Of a stretch of DNA of 64,000 nucleotides, positions 63,067 through 64,000 are shown piece by piece. Each line of letters starts with the position of its first letter. The first letter of the stretch is position 1. The stretch comes from Nymphaea colorata. Lineage: Eukaryota; Streptophyta; Magnoliopsida; Nymphaeales; Nymphaeaceae. The stretch lies in contig NC_045146.1 in NCBI RefSeq assembly GCF_008831285.2, positions 16,197,289 through 16,261,288 of the forward strand, written 5' to 3'. Under the pieces are notes generated by a model. The model saw only the letters and a program-made list of their open reading frames with translations. It did no database searches and was not told the DNA's origin. A program made the position numbers and the translations under genes.

Positions 63067-63570
63067 CTACTCGCTTTCATAGTCTTCATCATCACCAAAA
63101 GTGAACACAGAAGCATCAGCAGCCATAGCCTTAAAATCACTTATGCCTGCAGGCTCTGTTTTTGAGGCCTGAAGCTCCGAGGTATCCCTAGACTTGTTCC
63201 CTGCAGAGGCACTAATTTTGCCATCATTGTTAAGAGAAACATTCCCTATTTCATGAGTTACAGACTCCATCTCTCTTGGGGTTACTCCAGTTGCCCCAGT
63301 AGCAGCAGAGCCTACACCATCTGTAGTGGCTTGAGCACGTTTTCCCTTCACATGTCCACCGTCTTCAGACTCGCTGTCTGAGAACACATCATCCCTCTCC
63401 TGGTCATCCGCACTTTGATTTGGAACCAGAGGCGAGCTGCCTGGAGCTTTTGTGGAGCTTTCAGACTTCCCATCCTGCATGCGCATGGCTTTTTCGTTGT
63501 GCAATGTAATGGCAGCATCATAGTCCATCAGTACAACTTCCACCAGGAACCCTGGAGAAGGCAGTTTCCT
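63067..63570 (-). CDS. PTEN2: PTEN2-type lipid/protein phosphatase, last exon (partial)
   Basis: A good acceptor (TTGTTTTGCAG) precedes a 167-codon open frame that starts RKLPSPGFLVEVVLMDYD and ends VFTFGDDEDYESE. The first part matches the end of the C2 domain of plant PTEN2A/2B. The long Ser/Thr/Asp-rich tail with DDVFSDSESEDGG and the conserved terminal FKAMAADASVFTFGDDEDYE also match. Plant PTEN2 removes the 3-phosphate from phosphoinositides and binds phosphatidic acid. The phosphatase domain with its HCxxGxxR motif lies beyond the window; 63571-64000 appears to be intron, and no earlier C2 exon is recognisable there. Confidence 0.75.
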   Translation of the reverse strand, partial: RKLPSPGFLVEVVLMDYDAAITLHNEKAMRMQDGKSESSTKAPGSSPLVPNQSADDQERDDVFSDSESEDGGHVKGKRAQATTDGVGSAATGATGVTPREMESVTHEIGNVSLNNDGKISASAGNKSRDTSELQASKTEPAGISDFKAMAADASVFTFGDDEDYESE

Positions 63571-64000
63571 CTGCAAAACAACACTAAATTATTTAAAGGA
63601 TGAATGGGCAGGCTCCACATGGAAACTTGCATTTGTACATGAGACAGATAAAGCTGCGAAAACAACTGGTGAAGGGTCATGTTTGGTAAATATTCATTGC
63701 TTGACCAGGTCAATGGTAGAGTCAAAGAGCCGGTATTCCCTCTTTACTAAGGGGTGTTTAATGACCTGAACCAATCTGAGATGCCTCAAACTTGAGACCA
63801 GACCACATCAAAAAGAGTGGATCTTAAATTTGAAAAAGGCGAGATAGATGCCTCCAACTGCACTGTGCTTATCCTCATCTTGCCTTGTTTTTTGCTAGGC
63901 GGAGCACACCTGCAGACATGAAGCACTTTCATTTGTGAACCTTTCACTCTTTGGTGCTTGCTGATAAGATCTCAGAACCTCTGTTTGATAAAACTTGCAT

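Noticed and set aside
63901-64000. Minus-strand open stretch CKFYQTEVLRSYQQ considered as an upstream PTEN2 exon
   Set aside because: Does not resemble the C2 or phosphatase sequence expected before RKLPSPGF; treated as intron.

Overview
This window is nuclear DNA of a flowering plant. The evidence is the plant-only gene families (group IId WRKY, DUF579/IRX15, nucleus-encoded PSII 5 kDa protein, UGT73-type glycosyltransferase, plant PTEN2), GT-AG introns that are much more AT-rich than the exons, long AT-rich intergenic DNA and many small MITEs. The species cannot be named from the sequence. GC-rich first exons beside AT-rich spacers would fit a monocot, magnoliid or early-diverging angiosperm, but that is inference.

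Layout. 0-3.7 kb: two decayed UGT73-like glycosyltransferase copies facing each other. 8.2-10.2 kb (-): a three-exon WRKY IId transcription factor with a TATA box and four W-box hexamers upstream. 15.3-20.1 kb (+): a three-exon tRNA-dihydrouridine synthase. 22.9-25.6 kb (+): a seven-exon nucleotide-sugar/triose-phosphate-type transporter. 27.7-28.1 kb (-): single-exon nuclear PsbT. 28-36 kb: gene-free, with an 877-bp hAT-like element and hAT MITEs. 36.0-37.0 kb (+): single-exon IRX15-like xylan protein. 37-50 kb: gene-free, with a 570-bp tandem duplication, SINE candidates, a MITE nest, a probable Ty1/copia LTR fossil and a relic of an ABCI10-type ABC ATPase gene. 50.4-54.4 kb (+): a two-exon LRR receptor pseudokinase. 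58.3-61.7 kb (-): RER1. 63.07 kb to the window end (-): the last exon of a PTEN2-type phosphatase.

The genes do not form one pathway. The most informative pattern is their order: tRNA-dihydrouridine synthase, IRX15-like, LRR pseudokinase and PTEN2 appear to match, from memory of Arabidopsis locus numbers, the neighbourhoods At5g67220-At5g67210-At5g67200 and At3g50110-At3g50220-At3g50230. That would be microsynteny across angiosperms. I found no CRISPR-like, viral or biosynthetic system that looks new. The unusual items are repeats, gene relics and a few unexplained small open frames.
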